NCBI RefSeq assembly: GCF_014145455.1
Contig: NZ_JACIVB010000049.1
Span: 62,001-126,000 of the forward strand
Direction: 5' to 3'
Length of the DNA stretch: 64,000 bases
Source: Limosilactobacillus rudii
Lineage (GTDB): Bacteria > Bacillota > Bacilli > Lactobacillales > Lactobacillaceae
The notes under the pieces were generated by a model, which was not told the DNA's origin, ran no database searches, and saw only the letters and a list, made by a program, of their open reading frames with translations. Every line of letters begins with the position of its first letter. Position 1 is the stretch's first letter. Below, piece by piece: positions 34,156 through 43,790 of this stretch. Made by a program: the position numbers and the translations under genes.

Positions 34156-35574
34156 ATGGAAATGCAAAATTGGTTATTAAAACAAGCTGAAACGCAACCA
34201 AATCATATCGCCGTGGATGATGGCAATGAGCAGTTAACATTTGCTGAGCTTCGTGAACAGGTTGCCGAGCTTGTTGGCAAACTTAATCAGCTTCGTCCTG
34301 GTGATAAGGTCGGTTTACTGGCGACGAATAGTCTAATGAGTTATAAAATTGCCCTTGCAGTTATTACTAGTGGACGGTCGATCGTTTGGTTAAACTGGCG
34401 ATTAGCTGATGAAGAACTACAACGCCAAATTGCTGATAGCGGTCTCCTCGTATGCTTAGTTGAAGATTCACTATGGCGTGTGACAATGAGTGAACCGTTT
34501 AGAAAGTATAGTACACTCTTGAACCAGTCAACAGCTAAAGCGTCCCTTGTAGCAACTTTCAAAGCTGACCGAGTCGCTAGTATTATGTATACTTCTGGTA
34601 CTACTGGTAAGCCGAAAGGAGTTCTACAGACTTTTGGTAATCATTTTTATTCTGCTATATCATCGGCTTTAAATCTTGGATTATCTTCTAATGATGAATG
34701 GCTGTGTGTAGCACCAATCTTTCATATTAGTGGTTTTTCAATCATTATGCGGGGACTGATATATGGGATAACGGTTCGTCTTGTAGATAAGTTTCGGGTT
34801 ACAGCAATTGAACAAATCCTCGTAAATGAACCGGTTACGATAATGTCGGTTGTGCCATTTATGTTAAATAAGTTGGTTGAACAACAAAAAATAAGTCATC
34901 GTAGCTATAATAAATCTTTTCGCTGTATGCTACTTGGTGGAGGGACAATCAGTCGTTCAACACTTGAACGGTGTTTGCAATCAGAAATTCCAGTTGTTCA
35001 ATGTTATGGAATGACTGAAACATGTTCACAAATTATTGCTTTACGGGCAAGTGATGCCCTTCAAAAAATTGGTTCAGTTGGTCAGCCGTTATTTACTACG
35101 CAATTAAAGTTGAGTAGTAAAGGGGAAATTCTCCTAAAGACACCGGCATTGACACCTGGTTACCTTAATTTGCCGGCTAAATTACCATCGAAAATGGTTG
35201 ATGGTTGGTACAAAACAGGAGATATTGGGCATCTGGATGATGATGGTTACCTTTATATTGATGGACGAGTTGATGAAATGATAATTTCTGGTGGTGAAAA
35301 TATCTTTCCACAAGAAATTGAACAGGTATATCAACAATATCCGGGAATTAAGGAAGTAGCGGTTACTGGTCAAAATGACTGTGAGTGGGGACAGGTGCCG
35401 GTTGCTTTTCTTGTTAGCGATCAACGATATCCGGTAACAGATTTAATTAATTATGGTCGCCAACATTTGGCTCATTATAAAGTTCCACAGCATTATTATT
35501 ATGTTCAGTCATTACCCAAAAATGCTAGCGGTAAAATTCGGCGTTTCATTTTACAGCAAAAATTATCCAAATAA
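34156..35574 (+). CDS. menE: o-Succinylbenzoate-CoA ligase (MenE)
   Basis: 472-residue acyl-adenylate-forming enzyme that activates o-succinylbenzoate with CoA for MenB. The ATP motif is MYTSGTTGKPKGV; the later motifs CYGMTETCSQ, DGWYKTGDIGHLDDDGYL and the C-terminal ASGKIRR with the catalytic lysine are complete. Context with menB supports the substrate. It has GAAGG upstream and is followed by a strong terminator. Confidence 0.88.
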   Translation: MEMQNWLLKQAETQPNHIAVDDGNEQLTFAELREQVAELVGKLNQLRPGDKVGLLATNSLMSYKIALAVITSGRSIVWLNWRLADEELQRQIADSGLLVCLVEDSLWRVTMSEPFRKYSTLLNQSTAKASLVATFKADRVASIMYTSGTTGKPKGVLQTFGNHFYSAISSALNLGLSSNDEWLCVAPIFHISGFSIIMRGLIYGITVRLVDKFRVTAIEQILVNEPVTIMSVVPFMLNKLVEQQKISHRSYNKSFRCMLLGGGTISRSTLERCLQSEIPVVQCYGMTETCSQIIALRASDALQKIGSVGQPLFTTQLKLSSKGEILLKTPALTPGYLNLPAKLPSKMVDGWYKTGDIGHLDDDGYLYIDGRVDEMIISGGENIFPQEIEQVYQQYPGIKEVAVTGQNDCEWGQVPVAFLVSDQRYPVTDLINYGRQHLAHYKVPQHYYYVQSLPKNASGKIRRFILQQKLSK

Positions 35575-35576
35575 GA

Positions 35577-35628
35577 AAGGTCTATTGAACATGGCAATGT
35601 ATCGTCATGTCCGATAGACCTTATTTTT
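35577..35628. terminator. Bidirectional terminator menE / feo cluster
   Basis: A 17-base inverted repeat AAGGTCTATTGAACATG with CATGTCCGATAGACCTT (35577-35593 with 35606-35622), then TTATTTTTT. The distal arm touches the stop codon of the convergent Cys-rich peptide gene. Confidence 0.8.
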
Positions 35629-35776
35629 TAGCTTTAGCAAGTTGCTTTTTTATTTCACAATCGTAATCGCATGCAGCACACTTTCCTTGTTTTCCACGTT
35701 GGAATGTTTTGATTAAAAGAAAAATAGCTATTGCGATGATTGCAACAATAATTACAATATTGATAAACAATTTCAA
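35621..35776 (-). CDS. FeoB-associated Cys-rich membrane protein
   Basis: A 51-residue frame from a TTG (complement of 35774-35776) with GGGGGT upstream, ending at 35621. It has one membrane helix (INIVIIVAIIAIAIFLLI) followed by a basic turn and KCAACDYDC, the Cys-rich tail typical of the small proteins found beside feoB (PF12669 type). It follows feoB by 6 bases, so it is part of the feoAB operon. It may assist iron handling at the FeoB pore; this is inference. Confidence 0.75.
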   Translation of the reverse strand: MKLFINIVIIVAIIAIAIFLLIKTFQRGKQGKCAACDYDCEIKKQLAKAKK

Positions 35777-35782
35777 TGTTAA

Positions 35783-37774
35783 TTACCCCCAGAAGAATTG
35801 TCCAATTTGAAACACGATAAACGCAATACAGTAAGCAATAATTAGGCTAGAGATAACTGCATAAAGCATCCATTTAGTTGACCCGGTTTCTTGCTTGATT
35901 GTTGCTAAGGTAGCAAAGCAGGGTGCATACAATAGAATAAAGATTAGAAGGGCATAGGCAGTAAGCGGCGACATGAATTGACCCAGTGAGGCAATTAGAA
36001 ACGCCTTGCTACTAGTATGAAACATCACCATCATACTTGAGGTGATTACTTCTTTAGCTAAGATACCAGTGAAAAGGGCACTAATAGCTTGCCACTGTAC
36101 CAGGCCAATTGGTTTAAATACAGGAACCAAGATCCGCCCAAGGTCAGCGGCAAAACTATTTGCAGAATTGGTAACAAAGCCACTGGTTCCAAAGCTAGAT
36201 AAGACCCAGATAAGGACGGTTCCGGCGAAAATAATTGTTCCGGCCTTTTTTATAAATCCTTTACCCTTGTCCCAGGTCCCTTGCCAAATGATGTCAAGTC
36301 GTGGAAGGTGATAGTGTGGGAGTTCAACGACAAAAACAGAACTCTCCTTAACATGAAAGATAACTTGATAGAATTTTGCCATTCCAAGGGCAACAACAAT
36401 TCCAAGAAAGTAAATTGAAAGGACAATTAAAGCTTGGTGGTGCGGGAAGAATGCGGCAACAAACAAGCTGTATATTGGTAGTCGTGCGGAGCAACTCATA
36501 AACGGCATAATCAGTGTGGTAATAAGCCGCTCTTTAGGTTGTTCGACTGTCCGTGCTGCCATAATTCCAGTTACATTGCAGCCAAAGCCGATAATTAATG
36601 GGATAAAAGATTTTCCATTTAAACCAATTACTTGCATTATCCGGTCCGTGACCAACGCTGCTCGGGCCATGTAACCAGAATCTTCTAGAAGTGAGATACA
36701 AGCAAAAAGCATAAATATCTGTGGAATAAATGCAAGCACACCACCAACACCAGCAATAATACCATTTATAATCAATGATCGTAGCGCCGGAATCGCGCCT
36801 AGTTTTATTAATAATTGATTTGTCGTAGAAGAAACAGGACCAGAGATAAATTGATCTAACATATCAGATAGTGGTGTACCAACCCAATCAAAAGAAAGCT
36901 TAAACATGATAAAGAAAATCAATACAAAGATTGGTAAACCCAAAATAGGATTAGTAACTACTTTATCAATCCGGCTGGTTACTTCCACCGGATTACTACC
37001 AGATAGTGGCTGCCGAGCGTTGGTAAGGGTTTTTTCGATAAATTGTAAACGCGTCTCAAAAATCTTATCGGCAAATTTTTGCGCATCATAATATTTTTCC
37101 TGATTAAGGAGGGGAGTAAGCTTTTCTTTTTTTGCAGTTTCACGAATAACCTTGTTTTTCCCCATATATTGAATTGTTAGCCAGCGAGCAACATGTGCTG
37201 GATAGCCAAAATCCTTACTCAAGGCAGTACTTGCTTGTCTAATTGCTTGCTGAATTATTGCTGGATATTCCAGGCCGAGTTGTGTTGATGGAATTGATTT
37301 ATATTGCAGGGCCTTTTCCCGCACTTTGTCGATTCCCTGGTGACCACGGGCATTAGTAGTGGTTACTTTACAACCTAATGATTCTTCTAGTAATTTTAGG
37401 TCATATTCATATCCAGAACGACGAAGGTCATCGATCATGTTGAGAACTAAAATAACTGGGTATCCAAGTTCAAGTATTTCAATCGTTAGTAAGAGATTAC
37501 GCTTGAGCTGACTGGCATTCGTAACATTTAGGATCATATTTGGCTTGTTATGCATTAAATAATTTGTAACAACTGCTTCATCCTTAGTTAATGGATCAAG
37601 TGAATATACGCCAGGTAGGTCAATGATTACGATATCAGTTCCTTTAAGATTTCCCTGTTTCTTTTCGACAGTAACGCCAGTCCAGTTTCCAACGTAGGCA
37701 TATTTATCGGTTAGAGAGTTAAAGAGGGTCGTTTTGCCCGTATTTGGATTTCCGATAAGTGCAATAGTTGTCAT
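35783..37774 (-). CDS. feoB: Ferrous iron transport protein B (FeoB)
   Basis: 663-residue iron(II) importer with an N-terminal GTPase (G1 GNPNTGKTT, G3 DLPGVYSL, G4 NMIDD), an alpha-helical spacer, and a polytopic membrane domain with two Gate-like regions (SGYMARAALVTDRIMQ and later LFTGILAKEVITSS). Length and motif order are normal. It overlaps feoA by 4 bases (ATGA), showing translational coupling. Regulation by a Fur-like repressor is likely but no clear box was identified. Confidence 0.95.
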   Translation of the reverse strand: MTTIALIGNPNTGKTTLFNSLTDKYAYVGNWTGVTVEKKQGNLKGTDIVIIDLPGVYSLDPLTKDEAVVTNYLMHNKPNMILNVTNASQLKRNLLLTIEILELGYPVILVLNMIDDLRRSGYEYDLKLLEESLGCKVTTTNARGHQGIDKVREKALQYKSIPSTQLGLEYPAIIQQAIRQASTALSKDFGYPAHVARWLTIQYMGKNKVIRETAKKEKLTPLLNQEKYYDAQKFADKIFETRLQFIEKTLTNARQPLSGSNPVEVTSRIDKVVTNPILGLPIFVLIFFIMFKLSFDWVGTPLSDMLDQFISGPVSSTTNQLLIKLGAIPALRSLIINGIIAGVGGVLAFIPQIFMLFACISLLEDSGYMARAALVTDRIMQVIGLNGKSFIPLIIGFGCNVTGIMAARTVEQPKERLITTLIMPFMSCSARLPIYSLFVAAFFPHHQALIVLSIYFLGIVVALGMAKFYQVIFHVKESSVFVVELPHYHLPRLDIIWQGTWDKGKGFIKKAGTIIFAGTVLIWVLSSFGTSGFVTNSANSFAADLGRILVPVFKPIGLVQWQAISALFTGILAKEVITSSMMVMFHTSSKAFLIASLGQFMSPLTAYALLIFILLYAPCFATLATIKQETGSTKWMLYAVISSLIIAYCIAFIVFQIGQFFWG

Positions 37775-37983
37775 TTATCAGCTGCCCCCGTTATTGACAT
37801 AAAGACCTGGTACCTTAATCCGATTCTTTGATGGTCATTTTCAATTATTACTGGTCCATGAAAAGGATATCTTTGCACAACTTTAATTGGGCACCCCTCA
37901 CATAGCCCCATATCATGAAGACGGGTGGCGGTCGATACATTTAAACAATCAAATGAGTGAAGAATATAATTTTGCCGCGCCAT
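37771..37983 (-). CDS. feoA: Ferrous iron transport protein A (FeoA)
   Basis: 70 residues from an ATG at 37981-37983 behind GAGGTGG; the longer reading to 38013 has no ribosome site. SH3-like FeoA fold: RLHDMGLCEGCPIKVVQRYPFHGP and the C-terminal RIGLRYQVFMSI. It interacts with FeoB and supports iron(II) uptake. First gene of feoA-feoB-Cys-rich protein operon. Confidence 0.9.
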   Translation of the reverse strand: MARQNYILHSFDCLNVSTATRLHDMGLCEGCPIKVVQRYPFHGPVIIENDHQRIGLRYQVFMSITGAADK

Positions 37984-38065
37984 TATCACTATCCACCTCA
38001 CTAAATATTCCAATTGTATATAGAAACGATATTACAACTTAATTATACACTTATAATATATTTTA

Positions 38066-38079
38066 AGAAAGCGCTTGAA
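38066..38079. promoter_or_regulatory. Possible cre-like palindrome upstream of suf
   Basis: AGAAAGCGCTTGAA contains a central AAGCGCTT and resembles a cre site with mismatches at the ends. It lies between feoA and sufC, about 40 bases upstream of the suf -10. Confidence 0.3.
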
Positions 38080-38096
38080 ATAAAATTAAATGCATA

Positions 38097-38125
38097 GTTT
38101 TATTTTTTTAATATTCGGATATAAT
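38097..38125 (+). promoter_or_regulatory. suf operon promoter
   Basis: A perfect TATAAT at 38120-38125; the hexamer 17 bases upstream (GTTTTA) is a poor -35. The 5' leader would be about 80 bases. Confidence 0.4.
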
Positions 38126-38208
38126 AAGAATGTAAAGGAATTACAGATATTTCAAATAATAATTTTTAGGAATATTTTGGAATATTAATGGCCAGGAGGA
38201 TGAATTAT

Positions 38209-39006
38209 ATGGCAACTTTAGAAGTAAAAGACCTACATGTTTCAGTCAAGGATGAAGAAAGCAAAAAAGAAAAGGAAATTCTAAAGGGTGTTAACCTAAA
38301 GATGAAGACTGGTGAAATCCACGCGATTATGGGCCCTAATGGTACTGGTAAGTCAACGCTATCACAGACAATTATGGGACAACCTAACTATCATGTGACG
38401 CAAGGAGACATTCTCTTAAATGGAGAGAGCATTATTGATATGCCAGTTGATGAACGGGCGCGAAAGGGACTTTTCCTTGCGATGCAATATCCTGCTGAAA
38501 TTCAGGGTGTTACAAATGCTGAGTTTCTCCGTGCGGCTATTAATGCTCGGCGCCCTGAAGATGATCAAATTTCAGTAATGGACTTTATCAAAAAGCTTGA
38601 TAAGAACCTTGAACTATTGGATATGAGCCAGTCGATGACTGAACGCTATCTTAATGAGGGCTTTTCGGGTGGAGAAAAAAAGCGAAATGAAATTCTTCAG
38701 TTATTAATGATTGAACCTAGTTTTGCAATTCTTGATGAAATCGATTCTGGATTAGACATTGATGCGCTAAAAGTTGTCTCAAAAGGGGTCAATTCAATGC
38801 GTGGTGATAACTTTGGATCTCTTATCATTACTCACTACCAACGGCTACTAAACTATATTGTCCCTGATACTGTCCATGTAATGATGGGTGGCCGGATTGT
38901 GAAAACAGGTGGTCCTGACTTAGCCAAGAAACTTGAAAATGAAGGTTATGCAGGCTTACGTGATGAATTAGGCTTAGACATTAAGCTTGTAGATGATGAA
39001 GACTAG
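38209..39006 (+). CDS. sufC: Fe-S cluster assembly ATPase SufC
   Basis: 265-residue ABC-type ATPase of the SufBCD scaffold. The ATG at 38209 is chosen because AGGAGG lies 15-10 bases upstream inside the longer reading from 38188. Walker A is GPNGTGKST, the signature FSGGEKKRNEI, and Walker B with following residues FAILDEIDSGLD. SufC drives conformational change of SufBD during cluster assembly. It opens the sufCDSUB operon (sufD ATG 11 bases later). Confidence 0.95.
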   Translation: MATLEVKDLHVSVKDEESKKEKEILKGVNLKMKTGEIHAIMGPNGTGKSTLSQTIMGQPNYHVTQGDILLNGESIIDMPVDERARKGLFLAMQYPAEIQGVTNAEFLRAAINARRPEDDQISVMDFIKKLDKNLELLDMSQSMTERYLNEGFSGGEKKRNEILQLLMIEPSFAILDEIDSGLDIDALKVVSKGVNSMRGDNFGSLIITHYQRLLNYIVPDTVHVMMGGRIVKTGGPDLAKKLENEGYAGLRDELGLDIKLVDDED

Positions 39007-39017
39007 GAGGCGCCTTG

Positions 39018-40307
39018 ATGACAGAATTAAATTCAGCAAAGGAGCAAATAATTACTGCTAGTAAGGCAAATAATGAGCCCCAGCAATTACTTGAGCGGCG
39101 GCTTAATGCACGGGAACTAATGGAAAAATTGCGGTTGCCACGGATGCAGCGTTTTAACTATCAGACATGGCCACTGGTGGAAGATCATCCGTTAAAGTGG
39201 GTTAAGTCGAATGTGGACCTTGTTAAGGATGAAACACCAGACGATGAGGTAATTAAGGTAACTCAGCTAGGACAAACGATGCTTCATGTAAACATTCCGC
39301 AGTCGCTACAGGACCAGGGAATTATTTTGACAGACATATTTACCGCTGCTCGTGATTACTCTGAATTATTCAATAAGTTTTTTATGACCGCAATAAAGCC
39401 GGAGGAAAACCTTTTAACAGCCTATCACTTAGCTTATCTAAATGCTGGCCTATTCCTATATGTGCCTAAAAATATTGAAATCAAAAAGCCAATTGAAGTA
39501 GAACTGATTCAGGATAGTACGACTAGTGAACCATTAATTTCGCATATTTTAGTAATCGCGGATCGCGGTAGCCGTGTAAAATTTATCCAACACCTTACAA
39601 CAATTGGCGATCATGAAAACAGTGCAAATATGATGATTGAACTGATGGCTCAAGAAAATAGTGAGATTGACTTTTCATCACTTGATGAGTTTGGTCCGCA
39701 TACTCATACTTACTTTAAACGCCGAGCTGATATTGGCCGTGATGCACATGTTGAATGGGCCGTTGGCTTAATGAACGATGGCGATACTGTGGGTGATATG
39801 GATTCAGAATTACTTGGCGATGGCGGTTATGCAAATTCGAAGATGATTGCTGTAACAACCCATAACCAAGAAGTTGGAGTAAATAACCGGGTTACGAACC
39901 ATGGTAAACATACTACGGGACTGATTAACCAGCGGGGAGTTATTCTTGAAAGCTCTGAATTGATTTTTAATGGAATTGGTCAGATTATTCATGGTGCGCA
40001 TGGGGCGAAAGCAGATCAGCAAAACCGGGTATTGATTATGTCTGATCAAGCTCGAGGAGATGCTAACCCGATTCTTTTGATTGATGAAAACGATGTTGAA
40101 GCTGGTCATGCCGCTAGTGTTGGACCTGTTGATCCCCACCAGATGTACTACTTGATGAGTCGCGGAATTCCGCGAGCACAGGCTGAACGGATGGTTATTC
40201 GTGGCTTCTTAGGGGCTGTACTAAGTGCTATTCCATCATCTGATGTTCGTAATAAGCTAGTTGCTATTCTAGAAAGGAAGCTTGCTGATGGACAACAATA
40301 TCAATGA
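39018..40307 (+). CDS. sufD: Fe-S cluster assembly protein SufD
   Basis: 429 residues. The ATG at 39018 follows AGGAGG (39005-39010) by 7 bases; a TTG one codon earlier is less well spaced. The right-handed beta-helix core is visible in GGYANSKMIAVTTHNQEVGVNNR and the conserved C-terminal AGHAASVGPVDPHQMYYLMSRG. SufD forms the scaffold with SufB and SufC. Its end overlaps sufS by 20 bases. Confidence 0.93.
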   Translation: MTELNSAKEQIITASKANNEPQQLLERRLNARELMEKLRLPRMQRFNYQTWPLVEDHPLKWVKSNVDLVKDETPDDEVIKVTQLGQTMLHVNIPQSLQDQGIILTDIFTAARDYSELFNKFFMTAIKPEENLLTAYHLAYLNAGLFLYVPKNIEIKKPIEVELIQDSTTSEPLISHILVIADRGSRVKFIQHLTTIGDHENSANMMIELMAQENSEIDFSSLDEFGPHTHTYFKRRADIGRDAHVEWAVGLMNDGDTVGDMDSELLGDGGYANSKMIAVTTHNQEVGVNNRVTNHGKHTTGLINQRGVILESSELIFNGIGQIIHGAHGAKADQQNRVLIMSDQARGDANPILLIDENDVEAGHAASVGPVDPHQMYYLMSRGIPRAQAERMVIRGFLGAVLSAIPSSDVRNKLVAILERKLADGQQYQ

Positions 40308-41526
40308 TTACTCTGCTGATTTTCCAATATTAGACCAGCAGGTAAATGATGAGCGTCTTGTGTATCTTGATAATGCAGCAACGGCCCAACGACCACGACA
40401 AGTAATTAAAGCGTTGACAAATTTTTATGAACAGGATAATGCAAATGTTCATCGCGGAGTACACACTCTTGCAGAACGAGCAACAAAAGATTATGAAGAC
40501 GCACGGAAAAAAGTACAAGAATTTATAAATGCGCCGACTGCAAATGAGATTATTTTTACAAAAGGGTGTACAGATAGTTTAAACCTTGTTGCATCAACCT
40601 ATGGCGAGCAAAATATTATGCCTGGTGATGAAATAGTAATTTCAATTATGGAGCACCATAGTAACTTAATTCCATGGCAACAACTCGCTAAACGTAAGAA
40701 TGCTACTCTCAAGTATATTGAACTTACTGCTGACGGGGAACTTGACCTTGCTGATGCTAAACGCAAAATTACGGATAAGACTAAGATTGTTGCAGTGACG
40801 CATGCAAGTAATGTGATGGGGACAATAACACCATTAAAGGAATTAGCAACAATTGCTCACCAGCATGGGGCAGTTATTGTTGGTGATGGTGCGCAAGCTG
40901 TTCCTCATATGCCAGTTGACGTTCAAAATTTAGATGTAGATTTCTATGCTTTTTCAGGACATAAGATGATGAGTCCGATGGGAATTGGTGTCTTATATGG
41001 GAAAGCAGAGCTGTTACGGGCAATGTCGCCATACCAGTTTGGTGGTGAAATGATCAATGATGTTCATCGTGAACAGAGTACTTGGGCTGATATCCCATTT
41101 AAGTTTGAGGCAGGAACGCAAAATATTGCGGGAGCTGTTGGCTTAGGAGCGGCAATTGATTACTTGTCAAATATTGGAATGGAAAAGGTTCAGCAAAAAG
41201 AGCAACAACTAATTAATTATGTTTTGCCACGCTTAGTTGTAATTCCGGATGTTCAAGTTTATGGACCGCAATCACCAGCAAAACATACAGGGGTAATTGC
41301 CTTTAATATTAAGGGATTGCATCCTCATGATGTTGCCACTGCTCTTGATATGGATGGGGTAGCGGTCAGAGCTGGTCACCATTGTGCGCAACCATTAATG
41401 GAAGATCTCGGCGTTACAGCAACTGCACGTGCTAGTTTTTACTTTTACAATACTAAAGAAGATGCTGATCAATTGATTAAGGCAATCAAGGAAACAAAGG
41501 AGTTCTTTAACATTGGGACTATCTAA
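40288..41526 (+). CDS. sufS: Cysteine desulfurase SufS
   Basis: 412-residue PLP enzyme that releases sulfur from cysteine. The ATG at 40288 has AAGGAAG upstream, inside sufD. The PLP lysine is in FSGHKMMSP, the PLP-stacking His in EHHSNLIPW, and the catalytic Cys in RAGHHCAQPLM with the short loop of class II desulfurases. It hands sulfur to SufU, encoded next and overlapping by 14 bases. Confidence 0.95.
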   Translation: MDNNINDYSADFPILDQQVNDERLVYLDNAATAQRPRQVIKALTNFYEQDNANVHRGVHTLAERATKDYEDARKKVQEFINAPTANEIIFTKGCTDSLNLVASTYGEQNIMPGDEIVISIMEHHSNLIPWQQLAKRKNATLKYIELTADGELDLADAKRKITDKTKIVAVTHASNVMGTITPLKELATIAHQHGAVIVGDGAQAVPHMPVDVQNLDVDFYAFSGHKMMSPMGIGVLYGKAELLRAMSPYQFGGEMINDVHREQSTWADIPFKFEAGTQNIAGAVGLGAAIDYLSNIGMEKVQQKEQQLINYVLPRLVVIPDVQVYGPQSPAKHTGVIAFNIKGLHPHDVATALDMDGVAVRAGHHCAQPLMEDLGVTATARASFYFYNTKEDADQLIKAIKETKEFFNIGTI

Positions 41527-41974
41527 GTTAAATGGGTTATATCGAGAAGTTATCTTAGACTATGCAAATCACCCCCATAACAAGGGTTCTTTAGCAACCA
41601 CCACCAATACTATGACTCTCCACAATCCAACTTGTGGTGACACGATTAATTTGCAGGTAGATGTCAAAGATAATAAAATTAATAATATTGCATATACTGG
41701 CGATGGCTGTACGATTAGTCAAGCTTCCGCAAGTATGATGACTGATGCTGTGAAGGGTAAGACAGTAGATGAAGCATTGGCGATGGCCAAGACTTTTTCG
41801 GATCTCGCAATTGGTAAAAAGCATCCGACTACTGATTTAGAACAACTGGGGGATGCCCAGATTCTTACAAATATTATGGAATTTCCGGCCCGGATAAAAT
41901 GCGCTACCCTATCTTGGTGGGCATTACAGCGAGCACTGTTAAAGGATAGCGAGGAGGAAGAAAAGAATGAGTAA
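41513..41974 (+). CDS. sufU: Sulfur-transfer protein SufU
   Basis: 153 residues. The TTG start at 41513 lies inside sufS with AAGGAG at about 41499. Zinc/sulfur ligands of SufU are all present: Cys41 and Asp43 in PTCGD, Cys66 in GDGCTISQ and Cys130 in RIKCATLSW. SufU accepts persulfide from SufS and passes sulfur to SufBCD in Firmicutes. Overlaps sufB by 8 bases. Confidence 0.94.
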   Translation: MGLSKLNGLYREVILDYANHPHNKGSLATTTNTMTLHNPTCGDTINLQVDVKDNKINNIAYTGDGCTISQASASMMTDAVKGKTVDEALAMAKTFSDLAIGKKHPTTDLEQLGDAQILTNIMEFPARIKCATLSWWALQRALLKDSEEEEKNE

Positions 41975-43376
41975 TGACGCAGCCAGTATTATAAATAATG
42001 GTGATCAATATGAATATGGCTTCCACGATGATGTACAGCCTGAATATTCAACCGGGCGAGGGTTGACTGAGGAAACCGTTCGGCAGATTTCGGCAGCTAA
42101 GCATGAGCCAAAGTGGATGCTTGATTACCGTCTTAAGGCATATGAGATTTATAAAAAGTTGCCAATGCCTAAGTTTGGCCCTGACTTATCGGAGCTGGAT
42201 TTAAAGAACATGCTTTACTATCAAAAGATGACTGATAAAAAGTTCCGTGATTGGAAAGATGTGCCAGAAGACCTTAAGCGAACGTTTGACCGGCTAGGAG
42301 TCCCTGAAGCTGAGCGAAAATACTTGGCAGGATCATCTGCTCAGTATGAGTCTGAAGTTGTCTACCACAATATGAAGAATGAATTTGAAAAACTTGGAAT
42401 TATTTTTACAGATACTGATACAGCCTTAAAAGAATATCCTGAGTTGTTTAAAAAGTGGTTTGGAAAGCTAGTTCAACCAACGGACAATAAGTTTGCGGCG
42501 TTAAACGCAGCAGTTTGGTCAGGGGGATCTTTCATTTATGTACCAAAGGGAGTTAAGACCAAAACTCCTATTCAATCCTATTTCCGGTTAAATGCTGAAA
42601 ATTCAGGTCAATTTGAACGGACATTAATTATTGTAGATGAAGGCGCTAGTGTAGACTATGTTGAGGGATGTACTGCGCCAAATTACTCTTCTGATAGTCT
42701 TCACGCTGCTGTCGTGGAAGTAAATGTATGTAAAGATGCTTATTGTCGGTATACTACCATCCAGAATTGGTCTGATAACGTTTATAGTTTGGAAACGAAG
42801 CGAGCAGCAGCTGCTGAAAATGCAACGATGGAGTGGGTTGATGGTAATCTTGGATCTAAGGTGACGATGAAATATCCTAGTGTCTACCTCAATGGTGAGG
42901 GTGCTCGTGGCACAATGCTTTCTATTGCTGTTGCAAGTAATGGTATTCACCAGGATTCTGGAGCACGGATGATTCATAACGCAAAGAATACTTCCAGTTC
43001 AATTGTTTCAAAGTCAATTGCCAAGACAGGCGGCTCGACGGACTATCGTGGAACAGTACGCTTCGGTAAGCATTCAGACGGTTCAAAAGCACACGTTGAA
43101 TGTGATACGATTATTATGGATGACCAGTCTTCATCAGATACAATTCCGTATAATGAGATTGATAATGCTCATGTAGCAATGGAGCATGAAGCTAAAGTCT
43201 CCAAGATTTCCGAAGAACAACTCTACTATTTAATGAGTCGTGGAATTTCAGAAGCAAAGGCTACTGAAATGATCATTATGGGATTTGTTGAACCATTTAC
43301 TAAACAACTGCCAATGGAATATGCGGTTGAATTAAACCGGTTAATTAGCTTTGAAATGGAAGGATCAATCGGCTAA
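41967..43376 (+). CDS. sufB: Fe-S cluster assembly scaffold SufB
   Basis: 469 residues behind GAGGAGGAAG. N-terminal SufB-specific region ([19 protein letters not shown]), central [21 protein letters not shown] with the conserved cysteine, and C-terminal [21 protein letters not shown]. It is the cluster-building scaffold with SufC and SufD. Last of five overlapping or near-adjacent suf genes; a SufT-like gene follows 64 bases later. Confidence 0.95.
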   Translation: MSNDAASIINNGDQYEYGFHDDVQPEYSTGRGLTEETVRQISAAKHEPKWMLDYRLKAYEIYKKLPMPKFGPDLSELDLKNMLYYQKMTDKKFRDWKDVPEDLKRTFDRLGVPEAERKYLAGSSAQYESEVVYHNMKNEFEKLGIIFTDTDTALKEYPELFKKWFGKLVQPTDNKFAALNAAVWSGGSFIYVPKGVKTKTPIQSYFRLNAENSGQFERTLIIVDEGASVDYVEGCTAPNYSSDSLHAAVVEVNVCKDAYCRYTTIQNWSDNVYSLETKRAAAAENATMEWVDGNLGSKVTMKYPSVYLNGEGARGTMLSIAVASNGIHQDSGARMIHNAKNTSSSIVSKSIAKTGGSTDYRGTVRFGKHSDGSKAHVECDTIIMDDQSSSDTIPYNEIDNAHVAMEHEAKVSKISEEQLYYLMSRGISEAKATEMIIMGFVEPFTKQLPMEYAVELNRLISFEMEGSIG

Positions 43377-43398
43377 ATTATTTAGCAAGGCGTATAGT

Positions 43399-43411
43399 GG
43401 TGAGCATCACC
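43399..43411 (+). promoter_or_regulatory. Short hairpin between sufB and the SufT-like gene
   Basis: GGTGA-GCA-TCACC is a perfect five-pair stem with a three-base loop in the 64-base gap; no T run follows. It may mark an mRNA processing or regulatory site. Confidence 0.3.
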
Positions 43412-43440
43412 TAGTTGGATATAAGTTTGGAGGAATTTAA

Positions 43441-43773
43441 ATGGCGGATGAAAAAGATACACCATTCTCACCAATTGAGAATAAAGTGATGGATGCCCTT
43501 GAGGAGGTTATTGATCCAGAATTAGGAATTGACCTTGTTAATCTTGGCTTGATTTATGATGTAAAAGTTGACGATAATAGTGAATGTACAGTAACGATGA
43601 CATTAACAACAATGGGGTGCCCACTGGGTGATATGTTAAATCGGGATATAACTAAAGCAGTAACTTCAGTCGATGGTATTAACAAGTGTAATATTAACCT
43701 TGTATGGGAACCTGTTTGGGATTTGTCACGGATGAGTAGGTTTGCTAAAATTGCATTAGGAATTCACGGCTAA
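43441..43773 (+). CDS. sufT: SufT-like MIP18-family protein (DUF59)
   Basis: 110 residues behind TTTGGAGG. The DUF59 core is ALEEVIDPELGIDLVNLGLIYDV and MTLTTMGCPLGDML with the conserved Cys, followed by VWEPVWDLSRMSRFAKIALG. In other Gram-positives SufT proteins assist maturation of Fe-S proteins; the position after sufB supports that. Probably cotranscribed with the suf operon and with the regulator gene 17 bases downstream. Confidence 0.85.
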   Translation: MADEKDTPFSPIENKVMDALEEVIDPELGIDLVNLGLIYDVKVDDNSECTVTMTLTTMGCPLGDMLNRDITKAVTSVDGINKCNINLVWEPVWDLSRMSRFAKIALGIHG

Positions 43774-43790
43774 AACAATAGGGGGCAAAA

